DNA of 64,000 nucleotides, from NCBI GenBank assembly GCA_023374045.1, contig CM041777.1:483639594-483703593 (forward strand). The letters are read 5' to 3'. The stretch is from Limonium bicolor (Eukaryota > Streptophyta > Magnoliopsida > Caryophyllales > Plumbaginaceae). Under the pieces are notes generated by a model. It did no database searches and was not told the DNA's origin. It saw nothing but the letters and a program-made list of their open reading frames with translations. The position numbers and the translations under genes were made by a program. Positions 23,747 through 34,143 of this stretch are shown here, one piece after another; position 1 is the stretch's first letter; the number at the start of each line of letters is the position of its first letter.

Positions 23747-24067
23747 GACCGACCTTGGGACCGGACTTGCAAGGTCGTCGAGCCCAGATTTACAAAGGCG
23801 GAAAGCTTCTGGAAAGGACCGACCTTGGGGACCGACTTGCAAGGTCGTCGGCCTAAAAACTCACCTGTAATGTAACTTACTGGAAGGGACCGACCTTGGG
23901 ACCGGACATGCAAGGTCGGTCGACTCCAGAATTTCGAAACCGAAACTCACGGAATGGACCGACCTTGGGACCGGACTTGGCAAGGTCAGTCGGCCCTGTA
24001 ATTTCCCAGAGTGAGTACCCTACTGACTTCGACCGACCTTGGGTCCGACCCTGGGTAAGGTCGGTCG
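23747..24067 (+). repeat. Array of five GC-rich hairpins in the E4 5' LTR
   Basis: Units start at 23747, 23817, 23888, 23957 and 24031 (spacing 69-74 bp). The typical unit pairs GACCGACCTTG with CAAGGTCGGTC around a loop containing ACCGGACTTG. Several right arms here lack one G that is present in the right LTR. If the promoter upstream is used, the array is transcribed as part of the leader. Confidence 0.85.
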
Positions 24068-25779
24068 AGTCATACAAAAAAAAATTAAGTTAAATAATAA
24101 TAATATATTTATATATATGTACCCACATATACATATGTACGTATATGTGAGTAAACCAGTGTTAAGTAGGAAACAAACTTAAAGAAAGTAAACATGTGTA
24201 AGTATAAGAACATACGTGAAACCGAAACAACGGACGACGGGGTAAGTACGGGAGTAGCAATTATGTATGTAATTAATGCGTATACTGATTGAACCATTTG
24301 GCATGTAGCCGGGGGTTCAAGAATAGGACTCGAGGAACAAATAAGGACTAAGGAACAAGAGGCACCGTAAAGTAAATTGCAGAAAGAGGTATGATTTCTT
24401 CATGCCCTGTATCCTAATCTGGTTACCCCGATTTGTGTGCTTATTTGATCACCTAATAAGATAAATGCATGAATCAGACTATTTTGCACTTACTTGTGCT
24501 GTTTACATTGTTTCTTGATATTGTCTTGAACAATAGTTTGTATAATTCATGAAATGTATGAATGATGATGGAGTTGATTGTTTTCAAGTGTACTTGTATA
24601 TTGTAATGGATTTGTATGGATGTTGTATATGTACAATGTATTGTGTATGTGGCTTGAATGAATGACTTCTGCTAATTCCTAACTACCTAACTCCTAACAT
24701 AAGTAAGGATAAATTGGAATGAGTAGAAGTCCGATATAGCTTCAGCCACGTGTGAAGATGAGGAGACACAAGAGGTTGGATCCGATTCCTGACTCTTAAA
24801 CTGGTCCGCGGCCCAAATCCCTTAAATGGGTAGCATCCCGGATTGGCGAGTCAGTATTCCCGGTGGTGGGACGGAGTAGTCCCGGGCCGGAGGTCCCGAC
24901 GACTTAACATGAGTAAGAGTAAGTAAGTAAGTAAGTATGTATGAGTATGAGTATGTATGTGTAAGTACTGTGGAACGTAAAAGAGTAATCTCCACCCGAT
25001 TAACCCGGTGGACCAACATGAGCTAACAAGGATGGTGTATTATGTATTTATTGTGTATGTATTGTGTATGTATTGTATGTATTGTGTAACGCGGATCCCG
25101 AAAGGTAAGAATATATTTGATGGCTTGTATGGTTACCATGTATGTATTGAAGAGTGTGTATTGACGTGTAGTTGTATTCCTTGCGTAATGTATTGTAATA
25201 TTATGTATAGAGCATGTATGCATGTATGTTTGAATGAAATCAATCGCATGTATTCGACCAAGTGGTCGGTGTCCCTCACTATACGCGGGGTATGCGGTTA
25301 TCATGCGCAGCGAAAGCTGACCCCTTAGGGGGAACGTTTTTAGTGTGCAGGTACCCGAAGCGGTTTTGGTCAAGGCAAGAGACCGGTGGCACACCCTTGT
25401 ATTCAGGAAGCTAGTAGTTGTGAGGAATGGGTAGTGGGTAGACTCCTAGTGAGTATGAACGAGTTTGGAAGAGGTGTTATTCTTGTATAAGGATCCTAGT
25501 AAACTCGGTGAATGACATGGTACTGTACTGAAACTTGTGATTGTATGAAATGGGAATTGTAGTATTTTTGATTCGTATTGTAGTAAGACTCGCAGTGTAG
25601 TACTCGGATATTCCGGTCCATCAGACCGATGCTGTAGTAGTAGCAGTATTCGTGTTAGTCACATGGGACTAACGGCATTGTATCACCCATCGTATGTAGT
25701 ATGTACCGCTGTGTGAATCTGGAAGTATGAGGAGATTGGACGGTAATGACAGTATTAGCAGTAGGGGTGTTACAAAAAG

Positions 25780-25791
25780 TGGTATCAGAGC
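25780..25791 (+). other. Primer binding site of E4 (tRNA-iMet type)
   Basis: TGGTATCAGAGC lies five bases after the 5' LTR end and matches the complement of the initiator tRNA-Met 3' end. It is followed by GTATCGCTCTGATGA, an inverted partial copy that could fold back on it. Confidence 0.85.
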
Positions 25792-26703
25792 GAAGTATCG
25801 CTCTGATGACTGGAAATACCGAGTTAGGAATTAGAATTAGAAGCTTAGGGCTATGGGCTGATGCATAGGAGAGATGCTAGTTAGGAACTCCCGGTGAGTA
25901 CCGATACCTACAACTCCAGTCCCGCCCACCGTAAACCCCATTGTATAACTTGGGAAAGGACGCCAGAGAGAAGAAAAGTCTTCTCATACTCGGGGAAACC
26001 CGATCTGGCAGATGTGAAGCAATCACACAGTAACAAAGAACAGACATAAGGTAAATTCCAAGAATTGGAAGTCCCGGTGATGGATCCCGGTTGAACAACA
26101 ATAATTGCACTTAATGGCGGTAGAATGAGAACTCCAACCATAAGGAGACTACAACATGCAACAACATGGGGCGACATGCGTAGCAGTCGCAGAACCTGAC
26201 TAACCAATTAGCAGCAGGAAAAGAAGCACTAAGCGTGCAATGGAGTAGAAGAAGAAGCAATAACAAAACCCAAGACACAAGTCTACGGGACAGTACTAGC
26301 TAAGTAGTACCACCAACGGTATGCTAGCTGACTAAGGACATAGTCAGGAGTGATTAACTCCAAATTACAACACCAAAAGGTTGCAATACTTGACCAATAT
26401 AGCTCAGACAACTAAGGCTCAATAACCACAATAAATGTGTGGGAACGGCAACAGGGAACAACACTAAACCAAATCAAAAGGGAATCTCCAAGGATTGGAG
26501 AAGTACCCCGATCAATGACAACCATGTCAAGTTCACTGAGCAGCTATTAAGAAGATCGAATGACCTAAGTAAGTGATCAGTGGATCAAGGAAGAGTCAAC
26601 AAGACTATCAAATACAAGTGGAAACCATACCGTGACCGGTATAGGATTACCCAAAAACTACCAGTACCACGCACTTGCCACGGCAAGTGCAGTAGGAACA
26701 GGA
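25792..26703 (+). other. E4 internal region, first part (non-coding)
   Basis: The leader after the PBS has no supported coding sequence. The longest open stretches are antisense and unlike any family I know. The sequence is A-rich on the plus strand and ends at the ACAGG duplication of E5. Confidence 0.7.
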
Positions 26704-26708
26704 ACAGG
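26704..26708 (+). other. Left target duplication of E5 (ACAGG)
   Basis: ACAGG here and at 43327-43331 bounds the whole tandem E5 array. No duplication separates its two units. Confidence 0.9.
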
Positions 26709-28470
26709 TGTGAGCCTCGATTTTAAACCCTATCCTATGTGGATTAACTTGATTGGGATCTAATCGGGTTTTAGGTCCACTTATAGCCTAAGATTAATAA
26801 CTATGTCATATAACAATAATTATTAAAACCTAAGCTAGCCCACTGGAACCTATTACGAGTCGCCACCTAATTTTAACCTAGATCAAATTAGGAAGGAGAG
26901 TTCGGGTTCGGGGGCTTGATATTCGACTTAATTAGGGTTCAATTACTTTCATTACCCTTCCTAGGTCGTTTTTCCTCTACTTGGTTCAATTACGGCTTTC
27001 TACAAAGTTGTTTTTAACCTAGGTGCGCGCTTCTGTTTTTTTTTTATTTTTTAACGTTTTTTGACAGAAAATTAAAGTGGAAATTAAAATTACCTAAACT
27101 AGGGTTCGGAGGCAGAATTAGGTCAAATTTTGTTTCCGTCCGTAGCCACGGACCTAATGTCCGAGGCCACGGACCCCAGTTAACCTATATGAAAATAAAA
27201 GTCGAATTAAACATAAAACAGAAAATTGTAAAGTCCGGGGCCACGGACAGGCTGTCCGTGGGCCCGGACATTATTAGAAAACCTAAATTTTTAAAATTTA
27301 AAAATCCCGCCGCCGTCCGTGGGCGTCCGAGCTTACGGACAGGGAGTCCGGGACCCCGGACATGACGTCCGTGGGTGCGGACCGCCCTCGGACGGCGGTG
27401 TTGAGGCTGTTCCCGAAGGTGTTTTTGGCTCAAATTTTATGGGTGTGTAGCCTGAAGGATGTACAAGACGTTAGTGATTGAAAGTTTTCAATTTGAATTC
27501 GAATTAAGCACGAAACTTAGCAAACAAGTTATTGGACAGAAGCTTAAACAAACAGCAATACAGAAGCGTAGGGGTTAGTTTGAGCCAAATTTTGAGGCAA
27601 GACAGATAATACCGTGGAGAGTTAGGAAAGTGGGATTTCTACCTGTTTTACCTTCGGATTCACGGTGATTCTTCACACCGGGATTCGTCGAGTGCTCCGT
27701 TGATGGCAGACCCGAGAGGATTTCGAACCAAGCTTCTGGTTGTTGGTTGTTCTTGCTGTTCTTCACGTTTTGGTGGTGTTTTTGTGGGTTTTGATGATTG
27801 ATGATGTTGTGGGAGTTGAAAAATAGTTTTGGTGTTGATTTTGGTGAGATTTCGGTGTTTGTTTGTGGCTCTGGAGTTCAAAAACGTGGAGAAAGAGAGA
27901 CGGCTGCCTTCTTTGAGAGTCTAGGGTTCTGAGGTTATTATTTGATCATGGGATAAGGCTCCTTATATAGGCTTCCTTAAAGATAGAAAAATCCGGTAAA
28001 AACCGAGATTTACCGACGTTTTAGCTCAAGGGCTTCCAAAAGGAATTTGATTATGAAATTTTACACGTGGGTAAAGGATGATATTTCTGAATTTTCTAAA
28101 GTGGAATCGATTTTTTGGATATTGGAATATTTTTAAATTCAATTCTCGTCAGTTTCAGTCAGAAATTGCTAGAAAATTATTGGAAACTCGAAAAATCGAA
28201 ATTCCAACGCCATTATGCCCAAAATGTCATCCTCTATCATGGGTTAAAATTTCAAAGAATTTTGAACTGATTTGACCCTTATTTGGAGGAGAGAGAAAGC
28301 CTATAGGGGGCTTAGGAGCCTTGAAAAATTACGAAAGTGCCCCTGGAGATGACTAAGCTGCCCCTGGTACTCTGAAATGTTCCGATCGAACTGGGAACCC
28401 TCGCTACTTGACCAAACTAGCCTATTAGTAGAGACTCTCTTCCGGGGGGGTTGAAATTTTGGGTATAACA
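26709..28470 (-). repeat. E5 LTR 1, the 3' LTR of the array (1762 bp)
   Basis: On the minus strand it begins TGTTATACCC and ends GAGGCTCACA. It has a minus-strand TATA box (27962-27971, CCTATATAAGG), two oppositely oriented GC-rich arms closing about 90 bp (27310-27319 with 27389-27398), and a strong hairpin of GTCCGGGGCCACGGACAG type near 27233-27269. By substitutions it is closer to LTR 2 than to LTR 3. Confidence 0.9.
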
Positions 28471-28486
28471 GATTGCCCCCGTCAAC
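28471..28486 (-). other. Polypurine tract, left copy (E5)
   Basis: On the minus strand GTTGACGGGGGCAATC abuts the LTR start TGTTATACCC. GTCAACTAG at 28481 can pair with CTAGTTGA at about 28513, so the tract lies at the foot of a stem. The corresponding site beside LTR 2 is 35908-35924. Confidence 0.75.
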
Positions 28487-28590
28487 TAGACTTTGTAATG
28501 GAAATGAGAAGGCTAGTTGATGCTTGAGTGATACCCCCAAAATTTTGGATCTTAAAAGACCCCACATGCAATTGAAGTCCGACAAGTTGT

Positions 28591-28868
28591 GTCGAGCTGT
28601 TCTAAGGCGCTGACTACCTATGAGTAAAGTGGAAGGGATGTCAAGCGATTCTAAGGCGTTGACTACCTATGAGGATGAAGATGTCAAGCTATTCTAAGGC
28701 GTTGACTACCTATGAGGATGATACGATGTCAAGCTATTCTAAGGCGTTGACTACCTATAATGACTGAAATGATGTCAAGCCATTCCAAGGCGTTGACTAC
28801 CTAAAATGTGAAAATAAGATAATGTCAAGCGATTCTAAGGCGTTGACAACCTAACGAGTGAAAATTGG
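28591..28868 (-). repeat. Six-unit tandem repeat of about 45 bp (E5 copy 1)
   Basis: Each unit contains a variant of GTCAAGCNATTCTAAGGCG followed by TTGACTACCTA and a variable purine-rich tail. The same array is in copy 2 at about 36031-36308. Confidence 0.85.
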
Positions 28869-28903
28869 GTGGTATGCAAATGCGAGAATGCTGAAATGCT
28901 AGT

Positions 28904-28981
28904 GATGCTGATGATGCTGACGATGCTGATGATGCTGATGATGCTGACGATGCTGATGATGCTGATGATGCTGATGATGCT
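28904..28981 (-). repeat. GATGCT microsatellite, long allele (E5 copy 1)
   Basis: A run of GATGCTGAT/C repeats, 78 bp here and 42 bp in copy 2 (36344-36385). The 36-bp difference is best explained by slippage after the tandem array formed. Confidence 0.9.
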
Positions 28982-29189
28982 CGGATGCTTCTGGGGACCG
29001 AAACCCGTTCCAATGCTCCTGGTTGGTATACTATGGGGACTTATTGCCTCTGCCCACCAACTGGGGTGCTGGGATAACTTCTAGATTACCAAGGGGACTT
29101 ATTGCCACTGCCCACTAGTTGTTTCTCCCAAGAAGTTGACATGAAGATGGGGACTTATTGCCTCTGCCCCGCCAACTTAGATCACGCTC

Positions 29190-29625
29190 TGTCTCGTACT
29201 TGTCTCGCACTGAAGATGATACTAGGTCTCGTACTGGTCTCGCACTGGATGATGACGATAGGTCTCGCACTGATGAAGATGATAGGTCTCGCACTGATGA
29301 AGATGATGGGTCTCGCACTGACGAAATTGATGGTCTCGCACTGATGAAGATGCTTGGTCTCGCACTGAAGTCTCGTACTAAATGGATGAAGAAAAAGCTG
29401 GATTCCGCACTGATTCTGGGTCGCGCACTGAATGAAGATGTCTTGTACTAAAGTCTTGAAAATGATGGGTCTCGCACTGATGAAGATGGTAGGTCTCGCA
29501 CTGAAGGAAAAGATGGGTCTCGCACTGAATGAAGATGCTAGGTCTCGTACTGAATGAGGAAACTGCAGGGCCTCGCACTGTTTTGGGTCTCGAACTAAAA
29601 ATGAGTTAGGAAGATAATGGTCTCG
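29190..29625 (-). repeat. Imperfect tandem repeats with GGTCTCGCACTGA (E5 copy 1)
   Basis: About 15 units of 24-40 bp contain GTCTCGCACTGA or GTCTCGTACT with GATGAAGATG spacers. They stay open in more than one frame because of their composition, not because of coding. Copy 2 lies at about 36594-37029. Confidence 0.8.
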
Positions 29626-30092
29626 TGCAAATGATGAGAACTGATTACTGGAGTGCCAAACATGGCAATGATGATAAGATGTATGCAATCAAGATATATG
29701 AAAGATACTCGTTCAAAACAGGAAACTGTTGGAAAAGGTGCCGAACTTGGCAATGCTTGAGAAAAACCCTGCTGAAAAAGGAAAGTGAAATGATCATTTC
29801 CTGACTAAAAATTTCAAATCTGCAATTTGCTTCTTGAAAAATGAACATGCCATTGGTGGAAGTGTGTGGTGTTTGTTGTGGTGCTGAAGGCTTTTGCCGG
29901 TGTTCAGGATTTGTGACAGACCTGGGATTGGGTTGTGATTTTGGATGGAGGTCAGGGTTATGACGGGCCTGATGTTTTTGTGGAGGTAAGGCCAATGACG
30001 GGTTTGAGAGTGTGTGTGTGGTGGTAAGGGCTTATGTGTGCCTGTGGTGGGATGGTGGTGCTCGAGCTTTGGGTTTTAATTGGTGCTGACAT

Positions 30093-30195
30093 GGCAATTG
30101 TTGGAACCAACAATTGCCCCCAGTATTTTTTCCTTAGGACAATCTGAGCTAGAGTTCATGGCAATCGATCGGGACGATCGATTGCCCCCAGTATT
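30093..30195 (-). other. Two perfect hairpins fused to polypurine-like motifs (E5 copy 1)
   Basis: GGCAATTGTTGG pairs with CCAACAATTGCC (30093-30118, 2-nt loop). GGCAATCGATCG pairs with CGATCGATTGCC (30160-30186, 3-nt loop). Each runs straight into CCCCAGTATTTT, so on the minus strand the purine run ACTGGGGGCAAT enters the stem. A third ATTGCCCCCAGTATT is at 31281-31295 without a hairpin. Copy 2 repeats all of this at 37497-37599 and 38685-38699. Confidence 0.85.
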
Positions 30196-31660
30196 TTCTT
30201 TGATTAAACATGCGAACAAGTCTCACCCTCACAGGGTCGAGGCTTATGCTTTGATGTGGTGCTCCCTAACCTACACTCGATGTGGTCGGTGTTTGCACTC
30301 ATTTCTCGCTCATGGTCATAACTTCTAAACCATTGAATTCGATATTTGATGGATTTACGCATTTGATCTGTTACTTTCACGTGATTGGACACACAACTAT
30401 CAAGTCGGAAGTCTTTAAAGCTTATAACGTGGCCATAGGGTGTGATGAAAGACGACGGGATCATGGAGGGATATTTGAGGTATGTGGAGCTTAAATGGGT
30501 GACCAAAGCTGCAACTTGCGTCTTCTCTCAGATTCATCTTCCTTGTCTTGAAGTCGTCTAACTGCTTCATGTTGACGTTGTTTTGAGCTTCTGGACCTGG
30601 ACTTTTGGAGTTGTCCTTTACACCATTTCTCTTTTTTTGTCATTTGGACTTCTTCGAGGCACTTCGGGTTCGCCTTTTTGTTTTATCCTTTCTTGACTTT
30701 GCCTTTGGGGTTCTTGTGTTTCCCGGTTTTGGGCTTCGAGAGCTGTTTTGATGTGAGCTCTTTTGATCCTGTGTCACTCTGGGACCATTTACGGATCACT
30801 TCGTCATGCTGATAGCGGCATTGCTTCTTCGGACTGATGATAATGTTATCCGAGAGTCGGGCTCCTTGCTTCCTTTGGTCACCGGGTCGGGCATTCATCA
30901 TTGGCTGGGTTATTTTGTGGTGTTCATATTATCGAAAAGGGATATATGAAAGGCTCAGCGGGGGTGCCTAGGGTTTAATGTCAGGGTTCACAAGTTTTTT
31001 GGCTATGTGGTGCTGTACCTAGGTGCTTCGTCATTCCTGATAGTTGTGTATCCGCTCTTTGTTACTTTTCGCAGATCTAAGAGTAAATTTACAAATTATC
31101 TCCTTCGGTCAGAGTTATGCCATTTATCTCACCTTTGAATGTGGTCTTACCAGAGTCGTGTAAAAATGACACGCTCGTTCACTCATGGTTTTCCCACTCA
31201 AGACACTCTCGTGAGATTTTCACTTGGAAACTCGTTCGCACATTTAAACAAAAGATAAAAGACGACGAACTTAAACTTAGATTGCCCCCAGTATTGATTT
31301 GGGGTTTGTGACAACAATTCGATAGATGTGGACTTTGAACCTCTTTGTGGGTTGTTTGGATATTATAGGGTGAGTTGTGGTGTTTGGTTAGGCATGTTCA
31401 AATTTTTAGAAACAAGAGACAAGCCGTTCCATTGCATAGTCAGAAAATGATTGCTTCGTGATCCTTTTCCTTAAAAAACTATTTTGTTTTCCTTCTTTTT
31501 TCGATGAATGAAAAATGGTTTGTACAGGAGTTGTGAAAATGGAACTATGATTTTATTTATGAATCATGAAAGAAACGTAAAGATTACAATCAGAGGTGAC
31601 TGAAAACTAACTAATAAGCTACTAGGAAAATTTGAAGATGCAAGAAAACGATCTGCACAC

Positions 31661-32919
31661 TTAGAAAAATTGGACTCCTTGCTCGAGGAGGTCTTGAATC
31701 TTGTGCTTCAATGCTCGGCAATTGTCAGCATAATGGCCAGGCAACTGATGGTAGTGGCAGAATTGATTAAGATGCCTCCCCAAATGAGTGGTTCCTGGCC
31801 GAGGGGCCAGGGGCTGTAGCAGGTTTCTCTTCTGAAGCTCTTCAAACGCCTGACTTGGTGCTCGGCCAATGTTGGTGAATTCCCTTTGCGATGAGTCTCG
31901 GCGTGGTAAGGGTACTGTCCTAAGGTTTTGATGCGGAGATCTAGGTCGTTGAACCATATTCACTTCTGGGAAATGCTTTGAGCGCAAGCTACTGTCTGAA
32001 GATAAGCCTTTTCTGGTCCTGGCTTAGATAATTTGGAGCCACTGCCGGAGTTTCTTGAGCACTCGAGCTCCAAACCTTCCTTATGAATCCTTTCCTCTAG
32101 AATACCGACTTGTCCCATCAACATGTCCAAACTCGGAAAGTACATAAATTTTAGCTCATGGTTGTGTTGTTTTCGCATGTTCTCAATTATCATGCGGATT
32201 TGCTCCTGCTCGTCCATTCTGGTAGGCATGGCTGCAGCCTTTCTCCTCCAACGCTTGATGAAGTCAGACATGGACTCACCGTCTTTCTGTCGAGTTCCTG
32301 CCAGATCGATTCTGGTGACCTCGAGGTTCTTAGCATACTCGAAATGATTTAGGAAAGCCTCGCAAACCTCCTCGTAGGTTTTGGTATTCATCTTCTGAGT
32401 GAGATACCAACGCTGAGGAGTCTCGTCTAGATAGCGTGCGAAAACTTTGGCTTTTTGCATATCGTTGAGCCCCAAGATGGACATTTCTCGGTCGAACATA
32501 GCCAAGTGAATCTGTGGATCCGAGGAACCCTTGTACAAAGCGAGTGCAGGCAGCTTCAGCTTTAGGGGAAGATCAACTTCGGGATACGACGCCATGGAGA
32601 AATAATCGAAGCCAGCTGGTTTGTTGGTTTTCTCTATGCGCTCAATCCTTTTCAAAACCCTTTTGACCTCTGCAGCTAGCTGGTTGTCAGGAACATCCTT
32701 CCCCATACGTGTTTGAGGATCTTGGGCCCTAACAGAGTCAATCTCGATGTAACTATGATTAAGATTTTCATCCACAAGCTTTTCCAGAGTGTGTTGATTT
32801 GTCTCCTGGAGATTAGCCTTACTCCTCAGTTCCTCGACAATGGACTCCAAGACCTTGTACCCTTGTAGCACAGCGGCCAACTGGGCCTCGGTGTTGATCG
32901 GATTTCCTCCTTCTGCCAT
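31661..32919 (-). pseudogene. Gag, frameshifted copy 1 (E5)
   Basis: The sequence is nearly the same as the intact gag at 39065-40324. One base is missing near 31973 (GGGAAATGC against GGGAAACTGC in copy 2). The shift stops the first frame at 31960 and leaves the C-terminal third, with the zinc knuckle, in a separate frame (31661-31987). The N-terminal 305 or so residues remain open. One missing base next to an A run could be a real mutation or an assembly error. If real, this unit makes a Gag without a nucleic-acid-binding knuckle. Confidence 0.88.
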
Positions 32920-33039
32920 ATCTGGATTCGGGCTTGCCTGTTTCCAAGAAGTCCATTATTAGCTAACAAGAGGAAGTGGGTTGAAAGACACTAAGGTGAT
33001 AATGACACTTCACAAGGTAGATCGAAACAGGCTTAGGCT

Positions 33040-33990
33040 GAAAGCAAGTGGGCCAAGATACCCAGAAAATGAGGTGCTTGGGCTGAAGTATCTCTCAGGC
33101 TATGAACTGGAATTTGGACTGAAATGTAAACAGATGGCTTTGATTGGGCCTGAGAGGTGACACCTAGATCTAGGGTTTGGGTCCAGGGCCCGAATAAGAA
33201 GTCTGCCTAGACTAGAATGAGCCCTTGGGCCGGAATGTGTTTGGGCCTAGAGCAAAGCACATGGGCTGGAGTGGTCCCTAAATCACAAATGAGCCTAACT
33301 TTCTTTGGGCCAGAGAAGATGGTTGCTAAACCGAAAAAGATTTTATTTTCAGGCCTTGTGAGTTATTTCATGTTCATGTGGATTTTCTTTTTGGGCCTAG
33401 AACTAATTGGATAATTCAAATTGGGCCAGAAGAGAAATCACCTAAGTCTAAGCTTTTGGGCTGAAGCCCGAACGACTCACATATTAAACCAAACAGGACC
33501 TCTGGGCCGCAACAAGTAGAGCCGCCAATTCGGGTTGGGCTAGGTTAATGTAGGAGAAGTTCCTATCAACCTCTAGGCTAGGTAATGGACCGATCATACA
33601 AGCAAACAGGGCTCACACAAATTCAACATGTCCTCACTAGATGTTTAAATTCAACCGGGTATGGATCGATCCGGAAGGTGCTTGGGGCTTGGGCCCAGGT
33701 CACCACAAAGGAATAGGGCTTGCACGCTATTCTCTTTGGGCTTCCCCACTTTTTTCACATCACCTGAAGGTGTGCGTCTACGGCCGGGTCTTTGACTGAC
33801 CAAACAATGGGCTTGGTAAGGACACTGCCAGGAAAATGCTTGGGGCTAAGGCCCAGGTATTAAGGGGATGTGGTTAGACGACATCCTCCTCTTTTTCCCC
33901 GCTTATTCACATCACCTAAAAGGTGTGAGTCCCTGACAGGGGACCCTAGATGGGTCCCGGGGTGAAACTGGTTTGTGTGGGCCCTCGCTC
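33040..33990 (-). promoter_or_regulatory. Cluster of TGGGCY motifs in the E5 leader, copy 1
   Basis: About sixteen TGGGCC or TGGGCT hexamers lie in this stretch, nearly all in plus orientation, i.e. RGCCCA on the transcribed strand. TGGGCY is the site II element bound by plant TCP factors (established knowledge). The leader also has a partly duplicated block (about 33676-33940, with CACATCACCT twice). Whether it acts as an internal enhancer is inference. Confidence 0.45.
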
Positions 33991-34122
33991 TCATATGATG
34001 CAGGGGTGCAAAAATTTAAAGTGCGCACGAAAGTAAAACAAAAAGTAATAAAGCCATAAATAAACAATTTTTCGAGTTAAGCCCTCTTTCTTAAAATTAA
34101 ACAGGTTAAAGTTAAGAATTCG

Positions 34123-34140
34123 TCCCCAGCAGAGTCGCCA
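34123..34140 (-). other. Primer binding site, E5 copy 1
   Basis: On the minus strand TGGCGACTCTGCTGGGGA starts three bases after LTR 2. The TGGCGACTC type is seen in Tat/Ogre-like elements and, from memory, corresponds to an Arg-type tRNA primer. The sequence is certain; the tRNA identity is less so. Confidence 0.75.
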
Positions 34141-34143
34141 GTC

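Larger units (their letters stand above)
21607..25774 (+). repeat. E4 5' LTR (4168 bp)
   Basis: The LTR holds, in order: a promoter-like module (22116-22310), AAGGTAA motifs (22542, 22716, 22914), the hairpin array (23747-24067), GTAA/GTAT microsatellites (about 24906-24967 and 25033-25090), and a box with GCAGCGAAAGCTGACCCC near 25305 that resembles one in the E1 LTR. Compared with the right LTR, most differences are single-base indels, so the element is young or the assembly has residual errors. Short open frames in it (for example 22320-22592) are not supported as genes. Confidence 0.9.
28471..34143 (-). mobile_element. E5 interior, copy 1
   Basis: On the minus strand: PBS, a leader of about 1.2 kb rich in RGCCCA, a frameshifted gag (31661-32919), then 3.2 kb with no recognisable gene. 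This last part contains three polypurine-like motifs, two perfect hairpins and three repeat arrays. Antisense or sense open frames inside the arrays (for example 29182-29688) are low-complexity translations of repeats. No protease, RT, RNase H or integrase motif is present. Confidence 0.85.

Noticed and set aside
29182..29688. 168-codon minus-strand frame downstream of gag, intact in both E5 copies
   Set aside because: It is a translation of the GTCTCGCACTGA repeats (SARPIIFI-like peptides). Both copies are recent duplicates, so an intact frame says nothing about selection.
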